Assembly: GCA_963649625.1 (NCBI GenBank)
Contig: CAVJIP010000068.1
Coordinates: 1 to 5,036 of the forward strand
From: HGM13006 sp963649625
GTDB lineage: Bacteria; Bacillota; Clostridia; Oscillospirales; Oscillospiraceae
Direction: 5' to 3'
DNA: 5,036 nucleotides
Made by a program: the position numbers and the translations under genes. A model generated the notes under the pieces. It ran no database searches. It was not told the origin of the DNA and saw nothing but the letters and a program-made list of their open reading frames with translations. Numbering within the stretch: position 1 is the first letter of the stretch; each line of letters begins with the position of its first letter. This document shows positions 1 through 5,036 of this stretch, piece by piece.

Positions 1-1
1 G

Positions 2-217
2 ATAAAGAGCATCGACAGCATCCCCATTGCAGCGGCAGCGGTGTGTGATTTTCCCTGTCAGAGAATGCTCTATTTGGGCAGAAGCCCCAGATTCTTGTCC
101 AACGCAGACGAGTACCGGGTGCTGGAGGCCATTAAAGGCTTTCTGTCCAAGGAGTATGCGGAGACGGACGAATTTTACGAAAGCTATTTTGGGCTGAGCG
201 ATTCTGAGGCAGAATAG
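2..217 (+). CDS. C-terminal fragment of a putative LysR-type transcriptional regulator
   Basis: An open frame enters from the left edge and ends at TAG 215-217, giving 71 visible residues ending FGLSDSEAE. The segment around PCQRMLYLGRSPRFLSNADE, followed by a helix-like VLEAIKGFLSKEY, resembles the end of a LysR-type effector-binding domain, where an Arg-x-x-x-Leu strand, an R-x-L-S turn and a final amphipathic helix are usual. The DNA-binding N-terminus lies outside the window, so this assignment is by pattern only. The gene is followed after 123 bases by the solute-binding protein gene, whose promoter carries an inverted repeat. A regulator adjacent to its target would be a common arrangement. 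No convincing terminator follows the stop. It could instead be the end of an unrelated alpha/beta protein. Confidence 0.5.
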   Translation: MKSIDSIPIAAAAVCDFPCQRMLYLGRSPRFLSNADEYRVLEAIKGFLSKEYAETDEFYESYFGLSDSEAE

Positions 218-240
218 CAGACCGTTTCCCCGCATATCGT

Positions 241-307
241 CATTACACAAACGGTATGAACACATACCGCATTGGCATTGGTTTCTCCCTGAATTATGTG
301 CTATGCT
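241..307 (+). promoter_or_regulatory. Promoter with upstream 18-bp inverted-repeat operator (copy 1)
   Basis: A perfect inverted repeat, CGGTATG (252-258), AACA spacer, CATACCG (263-269), lies upstream of the solute-binding protein gene. The best promoter is TTGGTT (278-283), an 18-base spacer, and TATGCT (302-307), preceded by TG one base upstream as in an extended -10. An alternative is TTGGCA (272-277) with TATGTG (295-300) at 17 bases. With the first choice the operator centre falls roughly 54 bases before the expected transcription start, a position typical of an activator site. The same module recurs at 2095-2161 with identical spacing. The even 4-base centre does not match the classical LysR T-N11-A box, so the regulator's family is open. 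Start site and regulator are inferred. Confidence 0.72.
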
Positions 308-340
308 GAAGCATAACCTAACAAGAAGGAGGAAACAGAT

Positions 341-2035
341 ATGAAACACAGAAAAAGATTGCTATCTCTGCTGCTGGCGGCAATGCTCACCCTGGGCATG
401 ACGGCCTGCGGCGAGGAAACCACCTCCTCCGGGCAGCCCCAGACCAGCACCCCGGAGACTGCCACGGAGGCTCCCAAGGAGACACCTTCCCCGTCGGAGG
501 CCCCGGCTGCGTCTGTGCAGGAATCCGCAGCAGAGCCGGAGGTACAGCGGCCAGTTGTCACCTATCCCCTCTTTGACGATGTGACCACCTTCACCCTGTG
601 GACATCCAACTCCCCTGACCTGTCGGAGATTATCTCCGACCTGAGCGAGTACCTGGTATTTTCTCAGCTGGAGAAGGAAACCAACGTCCGCTGGGACGCT
701 ATCCTGGTGTCCTTCTTCTCCTCGGATGAGCAGTTCCAGCTGATGGTGGCCTCTCAGGACTACACGGATGTGGTCTGTCGGGCCGTGGACAGCTACACCG
801 GCGGCACCGATCAGGCCATTGAGGAGGAATTTCTCGTGGATGTCAGCGACCTGATTGACGAGAATATGCCCAACCTGCTGGGCTGGTTTGACAAGTATCC
901 GGAGCTTCGGAAGCAGATGACCACCGTAGAGGGCAACATCGGCGGTTTCCCCAAGTTCTATCAGGAGCCCAGCGATGTGAACGAAGGCCCCTGTATCCGT
1001 CTGGACTGGCTGGAGGAGCTGGGCCTGGAGTCCCCCAAGACCTACGATGCGCTCCACAATGTTCTGACCCATTTTAAGGAGAAGAAAAACGCTTCTGCCC
1101 CTCTGGTGATTGCGGTGAACACCGGCGTTCAGGGCGACCTGCTCAACGGCTATAACATCGGCAACTACTATCAAATCGACGGCCAGGTGCGCTTTGGCCC
1201 CATGCAGCCGGAGTTTAAGGAATATCTGGCCATGATGAACCAGTGGTACCAGGAGGGCCTGCTGTCCGACAGCTTCCTGACCTCCCAGGCGGAGGTGCTC
1301 ATGGACTTCTCCACTATTTTAAGCGGCAACACCGGCGTATGGTGCGGCACCGGCACCCAGTCCATCACCCAGATCCTCAGCATGGCTGCGGAATCTCAGC
1401 CGGATATGCGCATTACCGGCATGACCAACGTGACCCGGGACGGGGAGATTGCCCACATTGGCACCGAGAGCCAGATTTTGGACTCCATTATGTGGTCCGT
1501 CACCACCGAGTGCGCCGACCCCGCTGCCATTGCCCAGTATGTGGACTACCTCTACTCTGATGCGGGCATTCTGCTGGCCAACTACGGCGTAGAGGGCGAA
1601 ACCTTCAACTATGACGGCGGCAAGCCTGTGCTCACCGAGCTTGTCACCAACAACCCTGACTACAGCTATAATCTGGCATTGAACATCTTTACCTGTGACC
1701 GTCAGACCCCGGTTCCCTTTATCATTGACGAGCAGAAGGCCCGGAATGACTACTCCCAGGATCAGCAGAACGCCGTGGAGGTGTGGAGTAATGCCACCGA
1801 CGGCCTGTACAACATTCCTCGCCAGGGGGTCAATATGACCGCCCAGGAGCAGGAGGAGTACAACCGGAAGTTCAGCGACATTGACACCTACATGGACGAA
1901 ACCATTTCCAAGTTTGTGGTAGGCGACCTGTCCCTGGATCAGTTCGACAGCTTTGTGGAAAAGCTCAAGACCATGGGCATTGAGGACTGCATTGCCATTG
2001 AGCAGGCGGCCTATGATCGGTATTTGGCGGCGTAA
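341..2035 (+). CDS. Lipoprotein extracellular solute-binding protein of an ABC-type (oligo)saccharide importer, LplA/YtcQ-like
   Basis: This 564-residue protein would sit on the outer face of the membrane and deliver a ligand, probably a carbohydrate, to an ABC permease. Residues 1-22 form a lipoprotein signal peptide: basic MKHRKR, a Leu/Ala core, then G-M-T-A before Cys23, the predicted lipidated residue. Met at -3 is a slightly unusual lipobox. Residues 24 to about 70 are a Thr/Ser/Pro/Glu-rich tether. The rest has the look and length of large (500-560 residue) extracellular solute-binding proteins of the LplA group: an early TLWTSNSPDLSE strand, YQEGLLSDSF in the middle, and a C-terminal helix ending in AAYDRYLA, which is typical there. 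The start is fixed by AGAAGGAGG (324-332), 8 bases before ATG. No permease or ATPase gene is visible, so the transporter partner is elsewhere or shared. The ligand is unknown; a sugar is the family default, not something read from the sequence. Confidence 0.88.
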   Translation: MKHRKRLLSLLLAAMLTLGMTACGEETTSSGQPQTSTPETATEAPKETPSPSEAPAASVQESAAEPEVQRPVVTYPLFDDVTTFTLWTSNSPDLSEIISDLSEYLVFSQLEKETNVRWDAILVSFFSSDEQFQLMVASQDYTDVVCRAVDSYTGGTDQAIEEEFLVDVSDLIDENMPNLLGWFDKYPELRKQMTTVEGNIGGFPKFYQEPSDVNEGPCIRLDWLEELGLESPKTYDALHNVLTHFKEKKNASAPLVIAVNTGVQGDLLNGYNIGNYYQIDGQVRFGPMQPEFKEYLAMMNQWYQEGLLSDSFLTSQAEVLMDFSTILSGNTGVWCGTGTQSITQILSMAAESQPDMRITGMTNVTRDGEIAHIGTESQILDSIMWSVTTECADPAAIAQYVDYLYSDAGILLANYGVEGETFNYDGGKPVLTELVTNNPDYSYNLALNIFTCDRQTPVPFIIDEQKARNDYSQDQQNAVEVWSNATDGLYNIPRQGVNMTAQEQEEYNRKFSDIDTYMDETISKFVVGDLSLDQFDSFVEKLKTMGIEDCIAIEQAAYDRYLAA

Positions 2036-2047
2036 AGCATGATGGCT

Positions 2048-2082
2048 TGGCCCTGCGGTGGGATTTGCCGCAGGGCCATTTC
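2048..2082 (+). terminator. Hairpin after the solute-binding protein gene, weak intrinsic terminator
   Basis: GGCCCTGCGG (2049-2058) pairs perfectly with CCGCAGGGCC (2068-2077) across a 9-base loop, and T2048-A2078 can extend the stem to 11 pairs. The tail is only ATTTCCC, so U-tract quality is poor and some read-through into the next operon is plausible. It starts 13 bases after the stop codon and ends 17 bases before the second promoter block. Confidence 0.7.
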
Positions 2083-2094
2083 CCGGACTTAGAC

Positions 2095-2161
2095 TATTAC
2101 ACCTACGGTATGAGAACATACCGTTTTGGCATTGGATTTTAGCCAGCAGCTGGGGTATCAT
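2095..2161 (+). promoter_or_regulatory. Promoter with upstream 18-bp inverted-repeat operator (copy 2)
   Basis: ACGGTATG (2105-2112), AGAA spacer, CATACCGT (2117-2124) is a perfect 8+8 inverted repeat containing the same CGGTATG-N4-CATACCG core as at 252-269. TTGGAT (2132-2137), an 18-base spacer and TATCAT (2156-2161) form the likely promoter. The offset from operator to -35 and the spacer length equal those of copy 1. Positions 2095-2135 match 241-281 at 34 of 41 bases without gaps, after which the two sequences diverge. It would drive the three-gene NTF2-like operon and predicts a 5' untranslated region of about 60 bases. Confidence 0.75.
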
Positions 2162-2215
2162 CTAAGCAGAGATATTTCGCAGGTGAAATTTTCCTGCAAA
2201 CATCGAACCAAGAAT

Positions 2216-2220
2216 GGAGG
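2216..2220 (+). promoter_or_regulatory. Ribosome binding site that fixes the start of the first NTF2-like gene
   Basis: GGAGG lies 7 bases before ATG 2228. The frame stays open upstream to a TTG at 2126, but that codon overlaps the promoter -35 region and lacks a ribosome binding site, so ATG 2228 is the real start. Confidence 0.85.
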
Positions 2221-2227
2221 TAACACC

Positions 2228-2962
2228 ATGGGAAAGAAAAAGCTGACCCCGGAGGAGCAGGTGACTCGGTGGGAGCACATCCGGGCCATTGAAAACCTGG
2301 TGGGTAAGATGACCTACTATGGCATTCACTGCTGGGATGAAAAGATTTGGGAGGATATGTGGGCGAAAAAGGCCAAGGACGTCACCCTGGGCTTTAACAA
2401 CGGCTACTACAAGGGTTCTGAGGCAATTCAGGGCTATTATAAGGCAAACGCCGAGCTGATGCGCCTTCGCACCGAGGCGGTCAAGGCCGCAAATCCCGAC
2501 AAGTTCGCAGGCAAGACCACGGAGGAAATCTTCGGGGTGGGTTCTCTGGATGTCAATAACTTCACCACGCCCATTGTGGAGCTGGCAGAGGATATGCAGA
2601 CCGCAAAGGGCCTCTGGTACTTCATGCGGGGCAACACCAACTATGACGAAACCGGCATTGCCACCTATCATCAGTGGGGCTGGATAGGCATCGACTTTAT
2701 CTATGAGGACGGTGCCTGGAAGATTTGGCACATGGTGAATGCGGAGGATCTGAACTTCCGGGCGGGCACCACCTGGGTGGAACCGGCAGAGCCTCTGCCG
2801 ATGCAGCCGGAGTATGCGGCCCTGGCGGAGTTTAAGCTCCCCGAGCCCAGTGTTCCCGCTGAGGTTTATGCGCACTGGCATGACCGCCGGAAGAACGCAG
2901 ACTTCCCCGGCGTGCCCCAGCCCTACACCAGCTTCGCCGACACCTTTACCTACGGACTTTAA
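2228..2962 (+). CDS. SnoaL-like / NTF2-fold protein, paralogue 1 (Asp-type)
   Basis: This 244-residue protein has no signal peptide and is predicted cytoplasmic. Residues 12 to about 170 fit an NTF2/SnoaL-like alpha+beta barrel: an N-terminal helix running into Tyr30-Tyr31, then Asp37-x3-Trp41 matching the D-x-x-D-W region of SnoaL_4 proteins; the strand NNFTTPIVELAED (110-122) leading to AKGLWY (126-131); and DFIYEDGAWKIWH (156-168), the usual closing strands. Residues 170-244 are a Pro-rich tail ending in PQPYTSF, beyond the usual 130-170 residue fold. Characterised relatives include dehydratases and isomerases, so an enzyme is plausible. However, the position that carries a conserved His in such enzymes is Asn110 here, while both downstream paralogues have His. 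It is first in a three-gene operon behind promoter copy 2. The fold is fairly sure; the reaction is unknown. Confidence 0.82.
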   Translation: MGKKKLTPEEQVTRWEHIRAIENLVGKMTYYGIHCWDEKIWEDMWAKKAKDVTLGFNNGYYKGSEAIQGYYKANAELMRLRTEAVKAANPDKFAGKTTEEIFGVGSLDVNNFTTPIVELAEDMQTAKGLWYFMRGNTNYDETGIATYHQWGWIGIDFIYEDGAWKIWHMVNAEDLNFRAGTTWVEPAEPLPMQPEYAALAEFKLPEPSVPAEVYAHWHDRRKNADFPGVPQPYTSFADTFTYGL

Positions 2963-2963
2963 G

Positions 2964-2971
2964 AAAGGAGG
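2964..2971 (+). promoter_or_regulatory. Strong ribosome binding site of the second NTF2-like gene
   Basis: AAAGGAGG, a near-perfect anti-16S match, sits 8 bases before ATG 2980 and begins just after the preceding stop codon (2960-2962). It supports tightly linked translation within one transcript. Confidence 0.85.
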
Positions 2972-2979
2972 CTGACACC

Positions 2980-3768
2980 ATGAAATACGCAGTGAAAAAG
3001 GAATTTACCGATGAGGAGCTCATCCAGCGGGTAACGGATGTAATGGAGATTCGCAACGTTATGGGCCGTCATGCTTATTATCACGCCAAGGGCCTCCATG
3101 AGAAGGAGCTCAAGGAGATCTGGGTGCAGAAGCCGGAAAACCAGAAGACCGCCTCCTTCGGTCAAAACTGGGGCTACAACGTGGGCATGGAGCGGATTGA
3201 CGCTTACTACGGCAAGGGCAGCGTAGAGAACTACCAGAAGGATCTGGAGGCCCTTCACGCCGCCGACCCCAGCGTAGAAGTAAACAAGGAAAACCTGGGC
3301 ATTGGCTCCCTGGTGATTCATATGCTGACTGCCCCCTACATTGAGGTGGCCGGAGACGGCAAAACCGCCCAGGGCCTGTGGTATTCCCCCGGCGCAGTGG
3401 GCGGCGTGCATCCTGACCATTCCGATGGGCTGATGATGTATGAGAAGTACGGCGTGGACTTCGTCAAGGAGGACGGGGAGTGGAAAATCTGGCACCTGTT
3501 TGTGGGTACGGATTTTGCCGTGCCCGCCGGTCAGGATCTAAAGGGAGACACCCCCCTGGAGATAGAGCGGAAAATCGCCGCCGGGGAAATGGAGAAGCCC
3601 AAGAGCCCCATGGCGGACTGCAAGGACCCGAACTTTATTCCCATGGAAGCCTATTCCCTGAAGTACAACTACAGCTTTTATCCCCCTCTGCCGGAGCCCT
3701 ATTACTCCTTCGAGGAGTGCGTCAGCAACGGCCCCGAGGGCAATCCCAACTACAAGAAGGAGGGCTGA
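2980..3768 (+). CDS. SnoaL-like / NTF2-fold protein, paralogue 2 (His-rich)
   Basis: This 262-residue protein lacks a signal peptide. It aligns along its length with the genes on either side: GRHAYYHAKGLHEKELKEIW (29-48), a Gly-rich strand near 61-66, GSLVIHMLTAPYIEVAGD (109-126) followed by AQGLWY (130-135), VDFVKEDGEWKIWH (159-172), and a Pro-rich tail containing PLPEPYYSF. His114 occupies the conserved His position of SnoaL_4-type enzymes (comparable by hand alignment to His85 of scytalone dehydratase). The position of the usual catalytic Asp is His40, and His31 and His35 cluster near it. Such His-rich pockets can serve acid-base chemistry or bind metal; neither is shown. The gene begins 17 bases after paralogue 1 and its 3' end contains the ribosome binding site of paralogue 3. 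The length is well over that of a simple NTF2 domain because of the C-terminal extension of about 85 residues. Confidence 0.83.
   Translation: MKYAVKKEFTDEELIQRVTDVMEIRNVMGRHAYYHAKGLHEKELKEIWVQKPENQKTASFGQNWGYNVGMERIDAYYGKGSVENYQKDLEALHAADPSVEVNKENLGIGSLVIHMLTAPYIEVAGDGKTAQGLWYSPGAVGGVHPDHSDGLMMYEKYGVDFVKEDGEWKIWHLFVGTDFAVPAGQDLKGDTPLEIERKIAAGEMEKPKSPMADCKDPNFIPMEAYSLKYNYSFYPPLPEPYYSFEECVSNGPEGNPNYKKEG
3759..3763 (+). promoter_or_regulatory. Ribosome binding site inside the preceding gene, fixing the start of the third NTF2-like gene
   Basis: GGAGG within the last codons of paralogue 2 lies 10 bases before ATG 3774. The frame is open back to an ATG at 3480, but that would overlap paralogue 2 by nearly 300 bases with an Arg/Gly-rich out-of-frame translation. 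ATG 3774 restores homology to the other two from the first helix. Confidence 0.85.
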
Positions 3769-3773
3769 GAACA

Positions 3774-4619
3774 ATGTCTGATCTGCATACCAGAATCCAG
3801 CGTGCCGTAGGTGCGGTGGAGTGTGAAAAGGTAATGAGCCGCCATGTGTACTGGCACTCCGCCGGTATCCACCGTGACGAGTGGGAGGAGTATTGGTCCA
3901 AGGCCGTAAAAATCACCTGGGGTCACGGCTGGGGCCGTCAGGATGACCGCTATAGCTATTATTTCAGCTATGTGCTGGAGAAGGAACGGAACGCCTTTAA
4001 GAGCTTTATGCGCACCAAGCTGAAATATCCCGATGCGGAGAACTGCACCCGGCTGGACGGCGTGGCGGAGTATTCCAACCATCTGACCACATCTCCGGTC
4101 ATCGAGGTAGCCGAGGACGGCAAGAGTGCCAAGGGCCTGTGGTACACCCCCGGCTTTATCAACAGCCACGCCTCCGACAACGGCCAGATTCGTTCTCAGG
4201 CCCTGTGGGAGCGGTACGGCGGCGACTTCGTCCTGGAGGATGGCCGCTGGCTGTATAAAAATCTCCGGGTCTGCCCGGACATCGGCGGCAACGTGGGCGG
4301 CGGCGGCTTTGCCTATCGGGTTCGGATGCCCATGGGCCCTCCCCCGGAGATGATGAAGGACGGCAAGGGCGGCCCTGGCGGCGCACCTCAAATGCCCCCT
4401 CCCGACATGGGCGGCGGCAACGAGGACATTCCCGGCCTGATGCCCAAGAAGCCCGGAGCCTCCGGTGCAGCCCAGCCCATGGTGGCTCCCGCTACCCCCG
4501 GCCCCCTGTTTGAGGACTGGACAAAGCTCACCATTCCCCAGCCCGTGCCCATCCCTGAGCCCTACAAGACCGACAGGGATATTTGGCACTACTGCGATAA
4601 TCCCTGCCTGGAGGACTAA
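3774..4619 (+). CDS. SnoaL-like / NTF2-fold protein, paralogue 3, with Pro/Gly/Met-rich insert
   Basis: This 281-residue protein is the third member of the set. Shared blocks are SRHVYWHSAGIHRDEWEEYW (22-41), GHGWG (50-54), SNHLTTSPVIEVAED (101-115) with AKGLWY (119-124), and YGGDFVLEDGRW (148-159). His24, His28, His33 and His103 match His31, His35, His40 and His114 of paralogue 2. The WKIWH element of the others is replaced by WLYKN (159-163). Residues about 185-244 are a low-complexity stretch rich in Pro, Gly and Met, probably disordered, absent from the other two. It is followed by the common tail element PIPEPY and an end containing C-D-N-P-C. No signal peptide or membrane segment is seen. 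It starts 5 bases after the stop of paralogue 2, so the two are probably translationally coupled, and it is the last gene before a strong terminator. The fold is supported; the reaction and the role of the insert are unknown. Confidence 0.8.
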   Translation: MSDLHTRIQRAVGAVECEKVMSRHVYWHSAGIHRDEWEEYWSKAVKITWGHGWGRQDDRYSYYFSYVLEKERNAFKSFMRTKLKYPDAENCTRLDGVAEYSNHLTTSPVIEVAEDGKSAKGLWYTPGFINSHASDNGQIRSQALWERYGGDFVLEDGRWLYKNLRVCPDIGGNVGGGGFAYRVRMPMGPPPEMMKDGKGGPGGAPQMPPPDMGGGNEDIPGLMPKKPGASGAAQPMVAPATPGPLFEDWTKLTIPQPVPIPEPYKTDRDIWHYCDNPCLED

Positions 4620-4630
4620 AATTATAGAAC

Positions 4631-4676
4631 AACGCCCGGACTGTACGCCTTGGTACGGTCTGGGCGTTTGTTATTA
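4631..4676 (+). terminator. Strong intrinsic terminator of the NTF2-like operon
   Basis: A 16-base arm (4631-4646, starting AACGCCCGGAC) pairs with 4653-4668 (ending GGGCGTT) across a 6-base loop, with two G-U wobbles and no mismatch. A T-rich tail, TGTTATTAT, follows directly. It lies 11 bases after the last stop codon. Confidence 0.92.
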
Positions 4677-4723
4677 TCATGCTTCTCCCTCCGCAAAGAA
4701 TATGGTACAGGACACAAACGGCC

Positions 4724-4781
4724 CCCGGCAAAGCCCATAACCTTCCCCCATTCGGGTCCCGGCAAAGCCATAACCTTCCCC
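4724..4781. repeat. Two-copy short direct repeat
   Basis: A 25-base unit at 4724-4748 (from CCCGGCAAAGCCC to ACCTTCCCC) recurs at 4758-4781 with a single base deleted. The copies are offset by about 34 bases. The second copy runs into the palindrome at 4774-4792, so the first looks like a partial duplication of that element's left end. Confidence 0.85.
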
Positions 4782-4811
4782 TTTGGGGAAGGTGGCACGG
4801 CGCAAGCCGTG
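4774..4811. repeat. Double-hairpin intergenic repeat element
   Basis: CCTTCCCC (4774-4781), TTT, GGGGAAGG (4785-4792) is a perfect 8-pair palindrome. Three bases on, CACGGC (4796-4801), GCAA, GCCGTG (4806-4811) forms a 6-pair stem with a GNRA-type loop. From memory, very similar GGGGAAGGTGGC elements are abundant between genes in Faecalibacterium, Flavonifractor and relatives. Their function is not known to me. The region has no start-plus-ribosome-site open frame worth calling. Confidence 0.7.
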
Positions 4812-4860
4812 ACGAAAGAGGACAGCCGGGGAACCGCCCCCAGAGGGAAAAGGGCCCCGA

Positions 4861-5036
4861 GCAAGAGCGGACTTTGCGGTAAAATGGGGCCCCGGCAGAG
4901 CCGGCGGGTCTGCTGGGGAGAGAAGGAGCAAGGGAGCGGCGCAAGGGCGACCAACGGAAGCTCTAGCGAGAACGGACTTTGCGCCCAAAACGGGGCCCCC
5001 GGCGAAGCCCAGCGCAGCGGGTTCGCTGGGGAGAGG
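4861..5036. repeat. Imperfect long direct repeat, continuing past the window edge
   Basis: A unit at about 4861-4923 (GAGCGGACTTTGCG, a GGGGCCCC core, ending CTGCTGGGGAGAG) recurs at about 4966-5036 (GAACGGACTTTGCG, GGGGCCCCC, ending TCGCTGGGGAGAGG) with small indels. Each unit holds its own stem: CCGGC-AGA-GCCGG (4892-4904) in the first, CCCAGCG with CGCTGGG (5008-5014, 5024-5030) in the second. Between them are two GCAAGGG copies. Together with the elements before it, the whole of 4680-5036 appears to be repetitive non-coding DNA. I see no gene there. Confidence 0.75.

Noticed and set aside
221..255. Inverted repeat ACCGTTT (221-227) / AAACGGT (249-255) as a terminator of the upstream gene
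   Set aside because: The arms are only 7 bases around a 21-base loop with no T-tract, and the right arm overlaps the operator. Probably coincidental.
362..1174. Long reverse-strand open frame inside the lipoprotein gene
   Set aside because: It is antisense to a clearly recognisable solute-binding protein, with a composition typical of a shadow frame in GC-rich coding DNA.
2179..2197. GCAGG...CCTGC inverted repeat in the 5' untranslated region of the NTF2-like operon as a riboswitch or regulatory stem
   Set aside because: Only 5 firm pairs, and the leader of about 60 bases is too short for a known riboswitch class. No supporting alternative structure was seen.
2126..2227. Upstream extension of the first NTF2-like gene to TTG 2126
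   Set aside because: The TTG lies in the promoter -35 region, before the expected transcript start, and the added residues have no match in the paralogues.
3480..3773. Upstream extension of the third NTF2-like gene to ATG 3480
   Set aside because: It overlaps paralogue 2 in another frame, gives a Arg/Gly-rich unrelated translation and has no suitable ribosome site, whereas ATG 3774 has GGAGG 10 bases upstream and begins at the homologous helix.
4528..4988. Reverse-strand and forward open frames across the 3' repeat region
   Set aside because: They are low-complexity translations of the repeats, overlap each other and the terminator, and lack plausible ribosome binding sites.
4724..5036. CRISPR array
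   Set aside because: Only two copies of each unit, irregular spacing and internal indels; no constant repeat with unique spacers of fixed length.

Overview
The window looks like chromosome of a GC-rich, Gram-positive gut Clostridium relative, most likely an Oscillospiraceae/Ruminococcaceae-type bacterium. This rests on strong AAGGAGG-type ribosome binding sites, a lipoprotein signal peptide on a free solute-binding protein, G/C-ending codons, and a hairpin-rich intergenic repeat of the CCTTCCCC-TTT-GGGGAAGG kind that I recall from that group. The taxonomic call is inference.

Layout, all on the + strand. Positions 2-217 are the 3' end of a gene whose C-terminus looks like the effector domain of a LysR-type regulator. 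Positions 218-340 are a promoter region with an 18-bp inverted repeat, CGGTATG-N4-CATACCG. Positions 341-2035 encode a complete 564-residue lipoprotein solute-binding protein of an ABC-type sugar/oligosaccharide importer, with no permease or ATPase gene beside it. Positions 2036-2227 hold a hairpin terminator or attenuator, then a second promoter whose 41-base core nearly copies the first (34 of 41 identical, including the whole operator). Positions 2228-4619 hold three tightly packed genes (gaps of 17 and 5 bases) for divergent paralogues of a long SnoaL-like/NTF2-fold family (244, 262 and 281 residues). A strong intrinsic terminator closes the operon at 4631-4676. Positions 4680-5036 are non-coding and made of imperfect direct repeats and hairpins.

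Working model (inference): one regulator, possibly the one encoded just upstream, controls both promoters. The surface lipoprotein captures a substrate, and the three cytoplasmic NTF2-fold proteins act on it or a breakdown product, by analogy with NTF2-fold dehydratases and isomerases such as scytalone dehydratase and the bile-acid 7-alpha-dehydratase BaiE. The substrate cannot be read from the sequence. The most notable points are the duplicated operator/promoter module and the differing presumed active-site residues of the three paralogues: the first has Asp/Asn where the other two have His/His.
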